From assembly GCF_023522835.1 (NCBI RefSeq), contig NZ_JALCZU010000009.1, positions 124,001 to 188,000 of the forward strand: 64,000 nucleotides of DNA, written 5' to 3'. The first letter of the stretch is position 1. Every line of letters starts with the position of its first letter. Positions 18,160-27,976 of this stretch are shown in pieces. The position numbers and the translations under genes were made by a program. Under the pieces are notes generated by a model. It had not been told where the DNA came from and did not search any database. It saw nothing but the letters and a program-made list of their open reading frames with translations. The DNA comes from Oceanobacillus saliphilus. GTDB lineage: Bacteria > Bacillota > Bacilli > Bacillales > Amphibacillaceae.

Positions 18160-19530
18160 ATGGAGTACACCGAAACAATTGTAAATAATTTGAGGTCTTT
18201 TTATTTAAATGGCAACACAGTTGATTACTCTTTCCGAAAGAAACAGTTGCTCAAACTTAGAGATATGCTTTCGGATAATGAAAGTAAAATCTATCGTGCC
18301 TTAAAAAGAGATCTGAATAAATCGAAACATGAAACACTGACAACAGAGCTTGGAATGCTGTATTCAGAAATTGATTTTGCAGTCAAAAATCTTCGGCATT
18401 GGATGGAACCTGAAAAAGTGCAATCGCCTTTAATCCATAAGGGATCCAAGAGCTATATTATGAAGGAACCACTTGGTGTTATATTAGTAATTTCTCCTTG
18501 GAATTACCCTTTACAGCTTGCAGTCGCTCCGGCAATCGGTGCTATTGCGGCAGGAAACTGCGTTCTCATTAAGCCATCTGAACATGCCCCGGCAACATCG
18601 GCGCTATTGGCAGATATGTTCAGTCAAACATTTGACAGTTCCTATGTAGCGGTAATTGAAGGAGCACAGGAAACAAGTGAAGCATTGTTGAAAGAACGAT
18701 TTGACTATATATTCTTTACCGGCAGTTCACATATAGGAAAAATTATTATGCGGGCAGCAAGTGAACATTTAACCCCTGTCACGCTTGAGCTGGGAGGGAA
18801 AAGTCCTGCAATTGTAGATGAGGATGCCAATATCAACCTAACGGCTAAGCGACTCATTTGGGGGAAATTCACGAACGCTGGGCAAACCTGTGTTGCTCCT
18901 GACTATCTGTATGTCCATGAGAAAGCAAAGTTCAAACTGCTAAAGGCTATGAAAAAACATGTTAAAGCACTCTATGGAAAAGAACCTATGAAAAATGAAG
19001 ATTATACAAGAATAATCAATGAAAAGAATTTTGACAGGCTTGAAAAGTTCCTGTCAGAGGGTACAGTCTTACACGGAGGAAATTCAAATAGAGAAATGCT
19101 TATGATAAAGCCTACTATTCTTGATAAAATAACGTGGGAAGATTCTATTATGAGAGAAGAGATTTTTGGCCCTATATTACCTGTTCTAACATTTACAAAT
19201 ATAGAAGACGCCCTATACAAAGTGAGAGCAATTGAAAAACCGCTTGCCCTTTATTATTTTGGAGAAAATGAAAAGATGCAGCAGCAGGTTATGGAATATA
19301 TCTCATTCGGTGGAGGGTCCATAAACGATACCATGTATCATCTAGCTAATCCACATCTACCTTTTGGAGGAGTGGGACACAGTGGCATGGGATCCTATCA
19401 TGGAAAATACAGTTTTGATACCTTTTCACACAGGAAAAGCATCCTGAAACAGACTACTAAATTTGATATACCTTTCCGATACCCTGGGAGTAAACTTGCG
19501 TCAAAGGTAGTTAAAAATTTTATGAAATAA
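18160..19530 (+). CDS. Aldehyde dehydrogenase family protein (YwdH-like)
   Basis: A 456-residue class-3-like aldehyde dehydrogenase. It shows SPWNYPLQLAV and KPSEHAPATS for NAD(P) binding, FTGSSHIGK, the glutamate motif LELGGKSPAI and the catalytic Cys in AGQTCVAPDY. The length and the short C-terminus with a basic tail fit the fatty/aromatic aldehyde dehydrogenase branch that may associate with membranes. Substrate unknown. It lies 13 bp after rnz, so it is probably cotranscribed with it. Confidence 0.87.
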   Translation: MEYTETIVNNLRSFYLNGNTVDYSFRKKQLLKLRDMLSDNESKIYRALKRDLNKSKHETLTTELGMLYSEIDFAVKNLRHWMEPEKVQSPLIHKGSKSYIMKEPLGVILVISPWNYPLQLAVAPAIGAIAAGNCVLIKPSEHAPATSALLADMFSQTFDSSYVAVIEGAQETSEALLKERFDYIFFTGSSHIGKIIMRAASEHLTPVTLELGGKSPAIVDEDANINLTAKRLIWGKFTNAGQTCVAPDYLYVHEKAKFKLLKAMKKHVKALYGKEPMKNEDYTRIINEKNFDRLEKFLSEGTVLHGGNSNREMLMIKPTILDKITWEDSIMREEIFGPILPVLTFTNIEDALYKVRAIEKPLALYYFGENEKMQQQVMEYISFGGGSINDTMYHLANPHLPFGGVGHSGMGSYHGKYSFDTFSHRKSILKQTTKFDIPFRYPGSKLASKVVKNFMK

Positions 19531-19663
19531 TATTTTTTATATCATTGTTATTTGCTATAAGATGGAGACTGTGGCAACTCGACTATCGAAAAAACGGTTG
19601 TTATGCACAAATATGTAACTGGAATTAACTGCTATCTATATTAGATTTCTAAGCTGGTTATGG

Positions 19664-19733
19664 AAAAAAGTTACTTCGGCAAACGCTCTGGGAAATACAC
19701 TTCGCTTTCCACGGGCGGCTACCGAAGTACTTT
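19664..19733. repeat. Bacillaceae-type intergenic repeat remnant
   Basis: ACTTCGG and CCGAAGT form the ends of an inverted structure around CTTCGCTTTCCACGGGCGGC, a sequence type common between genes in Bacillaceae. It lies in the 350-bp gap between the convergent aldehyde dehydrogenase and dinB genes, where I see no other gene. Confidence 0.55.
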
Positions 19734-19842
19734 TTTCATTAGCAATCCATACAGATCTACCATAGATTATGTTACGTCGCACTTTATATCAACTACGATA
19801 ATGGTAAAGGCAACAAAGCTTACGAAAAGAGGCTATTATAAT

Positions 19843-19892
19843 AAACGCTAATGTCCCTAGCCTGTGTTTGAAGGTGTGGGACATTAGCGTTT
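19843..19892 (-). terminator. Hairpin at the end of dinB
   Basis: AAACGCTAATGTCCC and GGGACATTAGCGTTT form a perfect 15-bp stem around a 20-base loop. The dinB stop codon lies inside the right arm. It separates convergent genes and may end transcription of both, although T runs are short. Confidence 0.6.
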
Positions 19893-21122
19893 GTAGTCAT
19901 CAAGGAAATCTTTTTGAAAACTTGTTCTTGGTTGATCGGAATCTGTTTCAGCCGATTTTTTAAGTTGTTTAAAGGGGTTTTTTCCATATTTTTGTGAAAG
20001 GGAGTCAATTGCCGAATAGAGTTTCTCTTTTTTTGATTCATTTTCAAATGTAAAAATATCAAGCTGCTGGCCAAGATTCCGCTTCTCTTCCATATCCTGT
20101 ACTGTAATGCCCAGCAGGCGGATTGGATCACCGTTCCAATGTTTTTGAAGTAATTCTGTTGCGATTAGTAGAATTTCTGATTTATCATCTATATAGTTTT
20201 GCAGTTTTTTGCTTCTTGTAACTGTTTTACGGTCATGATATCGAATGGTGATTTGCACACTTCGCCCTGCTGCGTCTTTTCGCTTCATTCTTCTTTCGAC
20301 ACTCTCTCCCAGTTGCCTCATTAAACGGATTAAAGCATCCCAGTCGGTCGTGTCCCTCGGAAGCGTCTGCGAACTGCCAATGCTCTTAAATTCATAAATG
20401 GCATCTGGGTCCACTGGTCTTGTATCATCTCCATTTGCTCTATTTTTCAATCTTTCACCATTTATACCAAGTAATTGCTTCAGTTCATACACGTCTTTTT
20501 TTGCCAAATCTCCAATTGTTTCAATGTTTATCGTATGTAGCTTTTGCGCGGTCTTCTCCCCCACCCCGTACATTTCATCAACCGGCAAGGGCCATAATAT
20601 CTTTGCTATTTCCCTTTTTCTTAATACCGTTATTCCCAATGGTTTTTTCATATCCGATGCCATTTTAGCCAGAAACTTATTCGGAGCAATCCCTATACTG
20701 CATGGAATATCCAGCTCATTCAGTATTTTTTGCTGAAGATTATAGGCTATTTCCAGTGGGGTGCCAAGGTTTTCGGTATCTGTAATATCCATATAACCTT
20801 CATCAATGGAGACTGGCTGTACGTAAGGGGTAATTTCGGACAGTATTTTAAAAATTTCTTTGGAAGCCTGACGGTATCGGTTAAAGTTTGGTTTCATAAT
20901 AATGAGTTCAGGACATCGTTTTTTTGCTTGCCAGATTGGCATGGTTGTCTTCACACCTTTTGCCCTGGCTTCATAGCTGCTTGTCACGATAATGCCTTTA
21001 CGTTCCTCGGGATTCCCTGCAATTGCCAGTGGCTTCCCTTTCAACTCCGGATTATAGGCCATTTCAACAGAAGCATAAAAGCAGTTCATATCGATATGAA
21101 AAATAACTCTACCTTTTCTCAT
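19884..21122 (-). CDS. dinB: DNA polymerase IV (Y-family)
   Basis: A 412-residue Y-family polymerase. The catalytic residues lie in FHIDMNCFYASVE near the N-terminus and SIDEGYMD about residue 105. A helix-hairpin-helix (DEMYGVGEKTAQKL) and the little-finger domain follow, and the C-terminal QLDIF is a beta-clamp-binding motif. It performs error-prone lesion bypass. The position fits B. subtilis yqjH (polY1). No LexA box was visible upstream, consistent with non-SOS expression. Confidence 0.93.
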   Translation of the reverse strand: MRKGRVIFHIDMNCFYASVEMAYNPELKGKPLAIAGNPEERKGIIVTSSYEARAKGVKTTMPIWQAKKRCPELIIMKPNFNRYRQASKEIFKILSEITPYVQPVSIDEGYMDITDTENLGTPLEIAYNLQQKILNELDIPCSIGIAPNKFLAKMASDMKKPLGITVLRKREIAKILWPLPVDEMYGVGEKTAQKLHTINIETIGDLAKKDVYELKQLLGINGERLKNRANGDDTRPVDPDAIYEFKSIGSSQTLPRDTTDWDALIRLMRQLGESVERRMKRKDAAGRSVQITIRYHDRKTVTRSKKLQNYIDDKSEILLIATELLQKHWNGDPIRLLGITVQDMEEKRNLGQQLDIFTFENESKKEKLYSAIDSLSQKYGKNPFKQLKKSAETDSDQPRTSFQKDFLDDYKR

Positions 21123-21189
21123 GTTCTGGCCCTCCCATTAAAATTACATCCTTTATCTGATCGTATTGTTTAATTATAACATAATGAAA

Positions 21190-21222
21190 TACCCCCTCTA
21201 GCTTAATTGCTTAAAGGGGGTT
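21190..21222 (-). terminator. Terminator of the peptidase gene
   Basis: An ACCCCCT / AGGGGGT stem with TTAA extending the pairing closes about 6 bp after the peptidase stop. The minus-strand T run is weak, so efficiency is uncertain. Confidence 0.65.
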
Positions 21223-21228
21223 TCTTTG

Positions 21229-22356
21229 CTAGTTTCCTGCTACTTCTTTTATGATCGCAGTAACTAATTCGGTAACTTTAACGAGGTCATCGACAGAGAT
21301 CTTCTCATCTGTTGTGTGAATTCCTTCATAACCAACGGCCAAATTAACGGTGGGAATGCCAAGTCCGGCAATAACATTTGCATCACTTCCCCCACCGCTT
21401 TTCAGCAGTTTACTTTCTCTGCCGATAGATTTAGCAGCTTTTCGGGCTACTTCAACAACCTGATCTCCTTCTTTTTGGTTGTAACCAGGGTACATGACTT
21501 TTACTGTCACATCAGCAGACCCACCATACTTTTCTGCGGTCTGTTCAAATGCTTTTTTCATTTTCGCAACTTGTTCTTCCATTTTTTCTTGTACAAGAGA
21601 TCTTGCTTCAGCTAGTATTTCTACGTGATCAACAACTATATTGGTCTGTTTCCCACCTTCAAAACGACCGATATTGGCTGTCGTATCCTCATCAATTCTA
21701 CCGAGAGGCATATTGGATATTGCTTTTGCTGCGAGCGTTATAGCGGAGATTCCTTTTTCCGGTTCAACTCCAGCATGGGCAGTTTTCCCTTTAACTACTG
21801 CAAATACTTTCGCTTGAGTAGGTGCAGCTACAATAATATCCCCGACATCTCCGTTGCTGTCCAATGCATAACCATATTTAGCATGGATGAGTGATTTGTC
21901 TAATGCTTTTGCACCAACCAAGCCGGATTCTTCCCCGGCTGTAATCACGAATTGAATATCACCATGCTGTATATTATTTTCTTTCATGATACGGACAGCC
22001 TCAAGCATCGCAGCCAGTCCAGCTTTGTCATCTGCCCCAAGGATAGTCGTCCCATCTGAAGTAATCACGCCATCTTTTATGGTAGGTTGAATCCCTTTTC
22101 CTGGTACGACTGTATCCATATGGGATGTAAAGTAAATTGGATCTGCTCCATCTATATTGGCAGGTAGTGTACATATCAAATTACCCGCGCCATGGCCTGT
22201 TACCTCTTTGCTATTATCTTCGACGACTTCAAGACCTAAATCTTTAAATTTCTTTTTTAGAACTTCAGCAATCTCAGTCTCAAATTTTGTCTCAGAGTCG
22301 ATTTTTACGAGTTCAATAAATTCTTCTATTAACCGTTTCTGGTTCACTTTTGTCAT
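21229..22356 (-). CDS. M20-family tripeptidase-like peptidase (PepT/YqjE-like)
   Basis: A 375-residue zinc aminopeptidase-type protein. Metal and catalytic motifs are FTSHMDTVVPG, ILGADDKAGLAAMLEA and TAGEESGLVGAKAL; a dimerisation domain lies mid-protein, and the final His ligand is in GYEGIHTTDEK. It probably removes residues from small peptides. The ATG is preceded by TTGGAGGTTTT; the upstream open frame overlaps the yqjD-like gene and is not coding. It follows the carboxyltransferase gene in the same order as B. subtilis yqjD-yqjE. Confidence 0.9.
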   Translation of the reverse strand: MTKVNQKRLIEEFIELVKIDSETKFETEIAEVLKKKFKDLGLEVVEDNSKEVTGHGAGNLICTLPANIDGADPIYFTSHMDTVVPGKGIQPTIKDGVITSDGTTILGADDKAGLAAMLEAVRIMKENNIQHGDIQFVITAGEESGLVGAKALDKSLIHAKYGYALDSNGDVGDIIVAAPTQAKVFAVVKGKTAHAGVEPEKGISAITLAAKAISNMPLGRIDEDTTANIGRFEGGKQTNIVVDHVEILAEARSLVQEKMEEQVAKMKKAFEQTAEKYGGSADVTVKVMYPGYNQKEGDQVVEVARKAAKSIGRESKLLKSGGGSDANVIAGLGIPTVNLAVGYEGIHTTDEKISVDDLVKVTELVTAIIKEVAGN

Positions 22357-22399
22357 ATTAAAACCTCCAATGTATAGGCTACTACAAGTTGTCTGTTTT

Positions 22400-23962
22400 T
22401 TACAGTGGAATGTTTCCATGTTTTTTAGTTGGTCGTTCCTCTTGTTTGTTGCGCAACATCTCGAGAGACTGAATGAGTTTAAGTCTAGTTTCTCGGGGAT
22501 CAATGACATCGTCAACCATTCCAAGACTCGCAGCCACATAGGGGTTGGCAAATTTTTCCCGATACATATCGATTTTTTCCTGACGTAATTGTTCAGGATT
22601 TTCGCTTTCGGATATATCCTTCCCATAAATTATGTTCGCTGCGCCCTCTGGCCCCATTACAGCAATCTCAGCATTTGGCCATGCATAGACAAGGTCCGCT
22701 CCAATTGATTTGCTGTTCAGTGCGACGTACGCACCCCCATAGGCCTTTCTTGTAATAACAGTTATTTTTGGTACAGTCGCTTCTGAATAGGCATAAAGTA
22801 TTTTGGCACCATGACGTATAATGCCTGCATGCTCCTGTTTTACACCTGGAAAGAAACCTGTTACATCTTCAAATGTTATAATCGGGACATTGAATGAATC
22901 ACACAGTCGGATAAAGCGGGCTGCCTTATCACTGGAATCAATGTCCAAACCACCAGCTAAGTATTTAGGCTGATTGCATACGAAACCAACTGTTTCACCT
23001 TTTATTCTGGCAAAACCGATAACAATATTTTTGGCGAATTTGCTATGGATTTCAAGGAAACTGTCCGGATCGACGACTTGATCGATTACTTTCTTCACAT
23101 CATATGGTCTAAGTGCGTCAAGTGGTATGAGTTCAGTCAGATCCGGACGAAGTTCACTTTGATTGGCATGGGAATCCGGACTATAGGGAAGTTTTTCTGG
23201 TTTTTCTTTATGATTTGCGGGCAAGTAACCAATTAATTGCCTGACAATATCCAATGCTTCTTCTTCTGATTCTGACTGGAAATGTGCATTTCCACTTTTT
23301 GAATTATGTATATGTGCCCCACCAAGATCCTCGGCTGAAATCTTTTCACCAGTAACTGTTTCGATTACTTTCGGGCCGGTTATAAACATTTGGGAAGTTT
23401 TTTCAACCATAATCACAAAGTCTGTAATTGCCGGCGAGTAAACAGCACCTCCAGCGCTAGGTCCCATAATGACAGAGATTTGGGGAATCACACCAGAATA
23501 GATTGTATTTCGGTAGAATACATGACCATAACCGTCTAAGGAAGAAACCCCTTCCTGAATTTTTGCACCGCCGGAATCATTTAGCCCAATAAAAGGAAAC
23601 CCGTTTTTGGCCGCCAAATCCATAACAGCGGCAATCTTTTTACCGTGCATTTCTCCCAAAGCACCACCATATACCGTAAAATCCTGGGCAAATAAATAGA
23701 TTGATTTCCCGTTAATTTTACCGTATCCTGTTACAACTCCTTCACCCTTGCCGCCACTACCATTCATATCAAAATCGGTTACTCTCGTTTCGATGAAAGG
23801 ATTTAGTTCTACAAAAGTCCCTTCATCAAGCAAGTATTCTATACGCTCTCTTGCTGTCATTTTCCCTTTTTCATGTTGCTTTTCGATGCGATGATCACCA
23901 CCACCAAGCTCAACTTGTCTTCGTTTATCATATAATTCATTAATTTTATCGAACATATCCAT
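22400..23962 (-). CDS. Acyl-CoA (propionyl-CoA) carboxylase carboxyltransferase beta subunit (YqjD-like)
   Basis: A 520-residue carboxyltransferase of the PccB/MmdA family with two crotonase-like halves. GGGDHRIEKQHEKGKMTARERI at the N-terminus, then two oxyanion-hole regions (GPSAGGAVYSPA and KAYGGAYVALNSK) are typical of propionyl-CoA carboxylase beta subunits. It transfers CO2 from a biotin carrier to the acyl-CoA, giving methylmalonyl-CoA. Its ATG shares one base with the stop of the upstream mutase/epimerase gene, so the two are coupled. No dedicated biotin carboxylase or carrier gene is adjacent. Confidence 0.88.
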   Translation of the reverse strand: MDMFDKINELYDKRRQVELGGGDHRIEKQHEKGKMTARERIEYLLDEGTFVELNPFIETRVTDFDMNGSGGKGEGVVTGYGKINGKSIYLFAQDFTVYGGALGEMHGKKIAAVMDLAAKNGFPFIGLNDSGGAKIQEGVSSLDGYGHVFYRNTIYSGVIPQISVIMGPSAGGAVYSPAITDFVIMVEKTSQMFITGPKVIETVTGEKISAEDLGGAHIHNSKSGNAHFQSESEEEALDIVRQLIGYLPANHKEKPEKLPYSPDSHANQSELRPDLTELIPLDALRPYDVKKVIDQVVDPDSFLEIHSKFAKNIVIGFARIKGETVGFVCNQPKYLAGGLDIDSSDKAARFIRLCDSFNVPIITFEDVTGFFPGVKQEHAGIIRHGAKILYAYSEATVPKITVITRKAYGGAYVALNSKSIGADLVYAWPNAEIAVMGPEGAANIIYGKDISESENPEQLRQEKIDMYREKFANPYVAASLGMVDDVIDPRETRLKLIQSLEMLRNKQEERPTKKHGNIPL

Positions 23963-24783
23963 CAATCTTCATTCCTTTCATGCTGGCATAATTCGAATAG
24001 GACACCATTTGCGGCTTTTGGGTGAATAAATGCTATTTGGCTATTATGGGCACCAGTTTTTGCTTTTTCGTTGATCAATTTAATTCCTTGCTTATTCAAT
24101 TGCTGTAATCTCGTCTCTATGTCATCAACTTCCAGTGCGATATGATGAATTCCTTCTCCTTTCTTATCGAGGAATTTTCGGACTGAAGAAGAATCATTCA
24201 AGGGTTCCAATAATTCCAGTCTCGTCTCTCCAATTTTAATAAAGGCAATTTTCACCCCTTCCGATTCCACTTGTTCGACCATTTCAAGTTCCAGTCCTAA
24301 TGAGTCTGTATAAAACGGTAGGGCGTAATCTATGCTTTCAACCGCTATCCCGATATGAGCGATTTTGTGAGGCTTTTCAATCGATTTTGTTTTCGGGTCA
24401 ATAAGTTCCTGAATGTAATCAGCTAACACTTCAGTAGATGAACCACTAGTAAATATCTTTTTGATACCTTTATCGATTAGATATGGAATGTCTTCACTTG
24501 GAATAACTCCACCCGCTATCACTGGAATGTCGCTTGCATTACGTTTTTCGAGTTCTTCCAAAACCTTCGGAAATAAAGTGCGATGTGCACCAGACAATGA
24601 AGACAGACCGATAACATCTACGTCCTCCTGTACAGCAGCTTGCGCAATTTGAGCCGGTGACTGGCGCAATCCTGTATAAATGACTTCCATACCATGATCC
24701 CTCAGGGCTTGAGCGATAACTAAAGCACCACGGTCATGACCATCCAATCCGGGTTTTGCAACTAGTACACGAATTTTTTTCAA
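23962..24783 (-). CDS. Fused methylmalonyl-CoA mutase B12-binding subunit and methylmalonyl-CoA epimerase
   Basis: A 273-residue two-domain protein. Residues 1-130 are a cobalamin-binding domain with D14-x-H16-x-x-G19 (the His that ligates cobalt), GLSSLSGAH and AGGVIP. After a short linker, residues 138-270 are a vicinal-oxygen-chelate epimerase with likely metal ligands His143, Glu190, His213 or His214 and Glu264. The first half completes the split mutase encoded just upstream; the second interconverts (S)- and (R)-methylmalonyl-CoA. The start is TTG behind GGGGGAG; a longer frame would overlap the mutase gene without a ribosome binding site. In B. subtilis the epimerase-like YqjC stands alone. 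Confidence 0.88.
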   Translation of the reverse strand: MKKIRVLVAKPGLDGHDRGALVIAQALRDHGMEVIYTGLRQSPAQIAQAAVQEDVDVIGLSSLSGAHRTLFPKVLEELEKRNASDIPVIAGGVIPSEDIPYLIDKGIKKIFTSGSSTEVLADYIQELIDPKTKSIEKPHKIAHIGIAVESIDYALPFYTDSLGLELEMVEQVESEGVKIAFIKIGETRLELLEPLNDSSSVRKFLDKKGEGIHHIALEVDDIETRLQQLNKQGIKLINEKAKTGAHNSQIAFIHPKAANGVLFELCQHERNED

Positions 24784-24796
24784 TATGTTCTCCCCC

Positions 24797-26443
24797 TTAT
24801 AGACCTGTATACTCTCCAAACTCCTCACGTAAAACATTACAGATTTCACCAACGGATGCATAGGCTCGTACAGCTTCAAGAATAGATGGCATTAAATTTG
24901 TTTGTGCATGCTTTGCATTTTCCTTCAGTTCCGCCAATGCCTTGTTAACTGCTTCCTGATTACGCTCGTTACGAATTGTTTGTAAAGATTCGATTTGGCT
25001 TTTTTCAAGCGCCTCATCGACCTTTAGCAAATCAGGGTTCACCTCTTCATCCAGTTTGAATTTGTTTAGACCGACAATGATTTCTTCCTCTTTTTCAATC
25101 CGTTTCTGTATCTCATATGCGTTCTGATGTATCTCTCGTTGCATATAGCCCTCTTCCACAGCTTGGACGGCTCCACCAATTTCCTTAATGTGATCGAGAT
25201 AGTCATTGATTTTCCGTTCCATTTCATCCGTTAAAGCTTCCACATAATAGGAACCACCCAATGGGTCAATCGTATCCGCAACACCACTTTCATGTGCAAT
25301 AATCTGCTGGGTCCTCAATGCTATTCTCGCTGATTCTTCTGTAGGCAGTGATAAAGCTTCATCACGTGAATTGGTATGCAGGCTTTGGGTGCCTCCCATG
25401 ACAGCGGCGAGGGCCTGCAATGTAACTCGGACGATATTGTTATCCGGTTGTTGAGCCGTCAATGTTGAGCCACCGGTCTGGGTATGGAATCTAAGTTTCC
25501 AGCTTTTTGGGTCTTTTGCCTTGTATTGTTCCTTCATAATCTTCGCCCATATTCTTCTGGCTGCTCTGAATTTAGCCACTTCCTCAAAAAAATTGTTGTG
25601 GGCATTAAAAAAGAATGCAAGCCTTGGTGCGAAGGAATCAATATCAAGACCAGAATCAATCGCTGCATCCACATAAGCTATCCCATTAGCAATCGTAAAA
25701 GCCGCTTCCTGTACAGCGTTTGAACCGGCCTCTCTAATATGATAGCCAGAAATGCTAATTGTATTGAATTTTGGAACGTACTTTTGGCAGAATTCAAATA
25801 TGTTCGTGATTAACCGCATCGATGGTTTCGGTGGGAAAATGTAAGTTCCCCGTGCTATATATTCTTTTAAAATATCATTCTGTATTGTTCCTGTAAGCTT
25901 TTCCAACGGGACACCCTGTTTTTCCCCTACTGCAATATACATACATAAGAGAACGGAAGCCGGTGCATTGATCGTCATGGAAGTACTGACCTTATCCAGT
26001 GGTATCTGATCAAGAAGCTGTTCCATATCTTTTAATGTATCGATTGCCACTCCAACTTTACCGACTTCTCCTTCAGACATAATATCATCTGAATCATAGC
26101 CAATTTGTGTCGGTAAATCAAAAGCGACCGACAAACCGGTTTGGCCCTGATCAAGAAGATAACGAAATCGTTTATTTGTCTCTGTTGCAGAACCGAAACC
26201 TGCATATTGCCGCATCGTCCAGAATCTGCTCCGGTACATGCTGGGCTGAATCCCGCGTGTATAAGGATATTGACCTGGATAGCTTAATTTATAGGAGTTG
26301 CTTTCGGCATCATATAAACGCTGTACTTCGATATCGGATGATGTGGTAAATGTTTCTTCCCTTTCTGGAAAGCGCTTTAATGTTTGTGCTACTGAATTTT
26401 CCCATTTTTTCTTTTCAGTTAGCTGCTGTTTTTTTTCATCCAT
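24797..26443 (-). CDS. Methylmalonyl-CoA mutase large (catalytic) subunit
   Basis: A 548-residue TIM-barrel catalytic chain without its own B12 domain, as in split mutases. Substrate-binding segments are [23 protein letters not shown] and [18 protein letters not shown]. Tyr80 and Arg198 align with Tyr89 and Arg207 of the Propionibacterium enzyme, which distinguish methylmalonyl-CoA from isobutyryl-CoA mutases (Phe and Gln there). It isomerises (R)-methylmalonyl-CoA to succinyl-CoA together with the fused B12-binding protein 13 bp downstream. No MeaB/ArgK chaperone gene is nearby. First gene of the module. Confidence 0.93.
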   Translation of the reverse strand: MDEKKQQLTEKKKWENSVAQTLKRFPEREETFTTSSDIEVQRLYDAESNSYKLSYPGQYPYTRGIQPSMYRSRFWTMRQYAGFGSATETNKRFRYLLDQGQTGLSVAFDLPTQIGYDSDDIMSEGEVGKVGVAIDTLKDMEQLLDQIPLDKVSTSMTINAPASVLLCMYIAVGEKQGVPLEKLTGTIQNDILKEYIARGTYIFPPKPSMRLITNIFEFCQKYVPKFNTISISGYHIREAGSNAVQEAAFTIANGIAYVDAAIDSGLDIDSFAPRLAFFFNAHNNFFEEVAKFRAARRIWAKIMKEQYKAKDPKSWKLRFHTQTGGSTLTAQQPDNNIVRVTLQALAAVMGGTQSLHTNSRDEALSLPTEESARIALRTQQIIAHESGVADTIDPLGGSYYVEALTDEMERKINDYLDHIKEIGGAVQAVEEGYMQREIHQNAYEIQKRIEKEEEIIVGLNKFKLDEEVNPDLLKVDEALEKSQIESLQTIRNERNQEAVNKALAELKENAKHAQTNLMPSILEAVRAYASVGEICNVLREEFGEYTGL

Positions 26444-26573
26444 CTATTAATCCCCCCTAAATGGTTTAAATTGTTCCCATTAATTCTATTTTCAATCTTT
26501 TTTTAATACTTGTCCAGAACTATTATTCACGATAGAATAAATAATAAGTAATGTGAATAAAGGAGGACCTCAA

Positions 26574-26711
26574 TTGGCTACAAATGTTAACCACAAATCT
26601 GCTCCGAAAAAACGCTCTAAACGCGAACGCAGAAATAAAATTATTATTTATATCATGATCATCTTAATGCTGGTATCCACATTAACGTATGGGTTGGCAT
26701 TCTTTATTTAA
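26574..26711 (+). CDS. Prli42-like stressosome-associated mini-membrane protein
   Basis: A 45-residue protein: a basic N-terminus (KKRSKRERRNK) and one C-terminal membrane segment (IIIYIMIILMLVSTLTYGLAF). Size and the IYIMxxxMLxSTL pattern resemble Prli42, which tethers the stressosome to the membrane in Listeria. The start is TTG with an excellent AAGGAGG site 7 bp upstream, and a strong terminator follows, so it is a complete small transcription unit. It diverges from the mutase operon. Identification rests on pattern only. Confidence 0.65.
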   Translation: MATNVNHKSAPKKRSKRERRNKIIIYIMIILMLVSTLTYGLAFFI

Positions 26712-26731
26712 TAAAAATATTTTTGTAGAAT

Positions 26732-26763
26732 AAAGACTGGTTACTTACAGGTAACCAGTCTTT
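26732..26763 (+). terminator. Terminator of the Prli42-like gene
   Basis: AAAGACTGGTTAC and GTAACCAGTCTTT form a perfect 13-bp stem with a 6-base loop, followed by ATTT. Confidence 0.85.
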
Positions 26764-26775
26764 ATTTGGAGATAG

Positions 26776-26845
26776 GAAAAAGTTGCAGCCGTACATCTAA
26801 TGCTGTCACGGAAAGATTTGGTGACAGTTAAGTTTCCTCTTCTAT
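26776..26845. repeat. Copy of the dispersed GTCAC/GGTGAC intergenic repeat
   Basis: The core GCTGTCACGGAAAGATTTGG followed by TGACA matches the copy at 49345-49370 in all but a few bases, including the GTCAC...GTGAC inverted arms. It lies in the gap between the Prli42-like gene and yqjA. Confidence 0.55.
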
Positions 26846-26927
26846 GTAGGAATGTTCAACAAGTCGAACGACCCCACAGATTGGAGCGTAGTCTGTACGT
26901 CCCTTAAGCGGCTCCCCTCGCTTTTGT

Positions 26928-27899
26928 TCATTTCTTCTTTTTAGGATGTTTGATATCACTTTCTTTAAATTTCTTTTTTATCATTAAGTAATCTTCAATC
27001 TCATGCATCAGCTGAAACAAATTTGCCCTCGTTTCGAATTCCTCCTGCGTAGTTGGCAACTCCACCTTATTGAATTCTTCCCGTAGTTCCTTCAATTGAT
27101 CAAGGTAAATGATTGCAGTGTTTCCAGGATGGACCGAATTTGACAGCTTTTCAAAGAAATTCGCAATTTTTTCTGAAATTAAATCTGTATTAGGTAAATT
27201 CGTAACAAGTGGAAGCATTTTCTTGAATAATTCAATTTGGTTAGCTCGCATTCTGAAATAATCACGATATGGGTGTTTATTCCTAAGAAGGTGATTCTCC
27301 CTGTCCCTTTCAACCAAATGATTAGCTTCCTTTAATATGTCCTCACTATCCGTAATTTCATTGCCCTTCCAGCTGGTATCCTTATATTTGATGTAACGGG
27401 AATATTCATAAAGAATGATTCTGAAATTTTCCTCGAGCTTTTCCTGCTTTTCTTTCAAATTTTTATCCAGACTCGGCATGTATAAATTTAATAGCAATCC
27501 AGTACCAATCCCTACAATAATTAATATATACTGATCGATTAATAACGCGAAAGTGATATTGGATGAACTGTATAGATTTAACGTTACAACGGTGCTGGTA
27601 GATATGCCGGGAGTGATTTTGAAAAATACAGTTGTCGGTATGAAAAGTGCGAGCATCAGACCGAGAATAAGTGGGTGGTACCCAAGAAGTTCAAAAAAAA
27701 CAAGGGCATAGATACTTGCTATCATACAAGCCAAAAATCGGTGCCAGGCACTGTAAAAGGATCTTTTTCTTGAAGGTTGAATACATAAGATGGTTAAGAT
27801 TCCTGCTGATACGTAATTTGTTAACCCGAATAATTGTGCAATCGAAATAGAAAGCGGTGTACCGATTGCAGTTTTAATCGTTCGATAGCCAATCTTCAC
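26928..27899 (-). CDS. Aromatic acid exporter family membrane protein (YqjA-like)
   Basis: A 323-residue protein with five or six membrane segments in its first half (to about residue 145) and a long cytoplasmic helical domain after it. The N-terminal KIGYRTIKTAIGTPLSI and GILTILCIQPSRKRS segments match the DUF939/ArAE family to which B. subtilis YqjA belongs. Related proteins export aromatic acids, but substrate and direction are unproven here. It is a single gene, downstream of the bacilliredoxin gene with a 77-bp gap. Confidence 0.8.
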   Translation of the reverse strand: MKIGYRTIKTAIGTPLSISIAQLFGLTNYVSAGILTILCIQPSRKRSFYSAWHRFLACMIASIYALVFFELLGYHPLILGLMLALFIPTTVFFKITPGISTSTVVTLNLYSSSNITFALLIDQYILIIVGIGTGLLLNLYMPSLDKNLKEKQEKLEENFRIILYEYSRYIKYKDTSWKGNEITDSEDILKEANHLVERDRENHLLRNKHPYRDYFRMRANQIELFKKMLPLVTNLPNTDLISEKIANFFEKLSNSVHPGNTAIIYLDQLKELREEFNKVELPTTQEEFETRANLFQLMHEIEDYLMIKKKFKESDIKHPKKKK

Positions 27900-27976
27900 T
27901 TCTATAGCCCCTTAACTTCTGTAATATGTATAAATGAGGCTGGCACTTTTACATGGCAGCCTCAAAAAAATTCTAC

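Noticed and set aside
19884-21228. LexA (SOS) box upstream of dinB, and likewise upstream of recN
   Set aside because: No CGAAC-N4-GTTCG-type sequence is present in either upstream region.
24797-26443. Isobutyryl-CoA mutase instead of methylmalonyl-CoA mutase
   Set aside because: Tyr80 and Arg198 are the methylmalonyl-type residues; isobutyryl-CoA mutases carry Phe and Gln at these places.
26444-26573. Cobalamin riboswitch or CcpA cre site before the mutase operon
   Set aside because: The 130-bp gap is too short for a B12 riboswitch and I saw no TGWAANCGNTNWCA-like sequence.
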